From assembly GCA_030830185.1 (NCBI GenBank), contig JAURNN010000056.1, positions 1 to 5,489 of the forward strand: a stretch of DNA of 5,489 nt. The letters run 5' to 3'. A program made the position numbers and the translations under genes. Source of the DNA: Bacillota bacterium (lineage in GTDB: Bacteria; Bacillota_I; Bacilli_A; Acholeplasmatales; Acholeplasmataceae). This document shows, one piece after another, positions 5,461 to 5,489 of this stretch. Under the pieces are notes generated by a model. It saw only the letters and a program-made list of their open reading frames with translations. It was not told the origin of the DNA and did not search any database. Numbering within the stretch: position 1 is the first letter of the stretch; each line of letters starts with the position of its first letter.

Positions 5461-5489
5461 ATGAAAACCACCTCATTACATCAACATCA
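5461..5489 (+). CDS. Start of an unidentified gene, running off the window
   Basis: An ATG 7 nt after AAGGAG opens a frame reading MKTTSLHQH before the window ends, with two bases of a tenth codon left. The good ribosome site and upstream TATAAT support a real gene start. Nine residues are too few to name a family. The K-T-x-x-L-x-x-x-H spacing recalls the start of glycine-cleavage T protein (aminomethyltransferase), but that is only a guess. The gene is divergent from the alpha/beta-hydrolase gene, and a palindrome overlaps its promoter region. Confidence 0.6.

Noticed and set aside
1..5489. A mobile element, CRISPR array, tRNA/rRNA gene or novel defence system
   Set aside because: No transposase, integrase, terminal repeats, spaced repeats or RNA-gene structure is visible. 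All long frames are housekeeping or metabolic families with similar base composition.

Overview
This 5.5 kb window is a compact, AT-rich stretch of bacterial chromosome carrying housekeeping metabolism. The low GC content, dense packing, consensus TATAAT boxes and Shine-Dalgarno sites point to a Firmicutes/Mollicutes-type genome. TGA is a real stop: it ends the membrane-protein gene (899-901) and gpmI (3222-3224), and the Trp codons I checked are TGG. This argues against the TGA=Trp code of Mycoplasma and Spiroplasma. An Acholeplasma-like relative would fit, but the species cannot be fixed from the sequence alone.

Left half, minus strand. An ECF-transporter S component resembling RibU (899-1564) lies upstream of enolase, eno (1-829). 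The C-terminal third of eno is cut off by the window edge. eno has its own promoter in the 69-bp gap.

Divergent from these on the plus strand is gpmI (1704-3224), cofactor-independent phosphoglycerate mutase. GpmI and enolase catalyse consecutive steps, 3-phosphoglycerate to 2-phosphoglycerate to phosphoenolpyruvate. Their predicted promoters share the same layout: TTTAAA, a 17-bp spacer, then TGTATAAT. A LacI/CcpA-type palindrome sits midway between the divergent gpmI and transporter promoters.

Right half. gpmI overlaps a non-Gat amidase-signature gene (3221-4552) through ATGA, so the two form an operon. Convergent to them is an alpha/beta-hydrolase of the monoacylglycerol-lipase/lysophospholipase type (4542-5351, minus). 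The two convergent genes overlap by 11 bp, and both stop codons lie inside one perfect hairpin that looks like a bidirectional intrinsic terminator. A second divergent promoter region with a perfect 14-bp palindrome (5417-5430) leads to a plus-strand gene that starts at 5461 and leaves the window after nine codons.

I see no tRNA, rRNA, CRISPR array, insertion sequence, phage gene or riboswitch, and no gene-free stretch longer than about 140 bp. I found no new multi-gene system. The points worth a second look are regulatory: the two palindromes, the shared-stop terminator, an attenuator-like hairpin early in the amidase gene, and the very short leaders.
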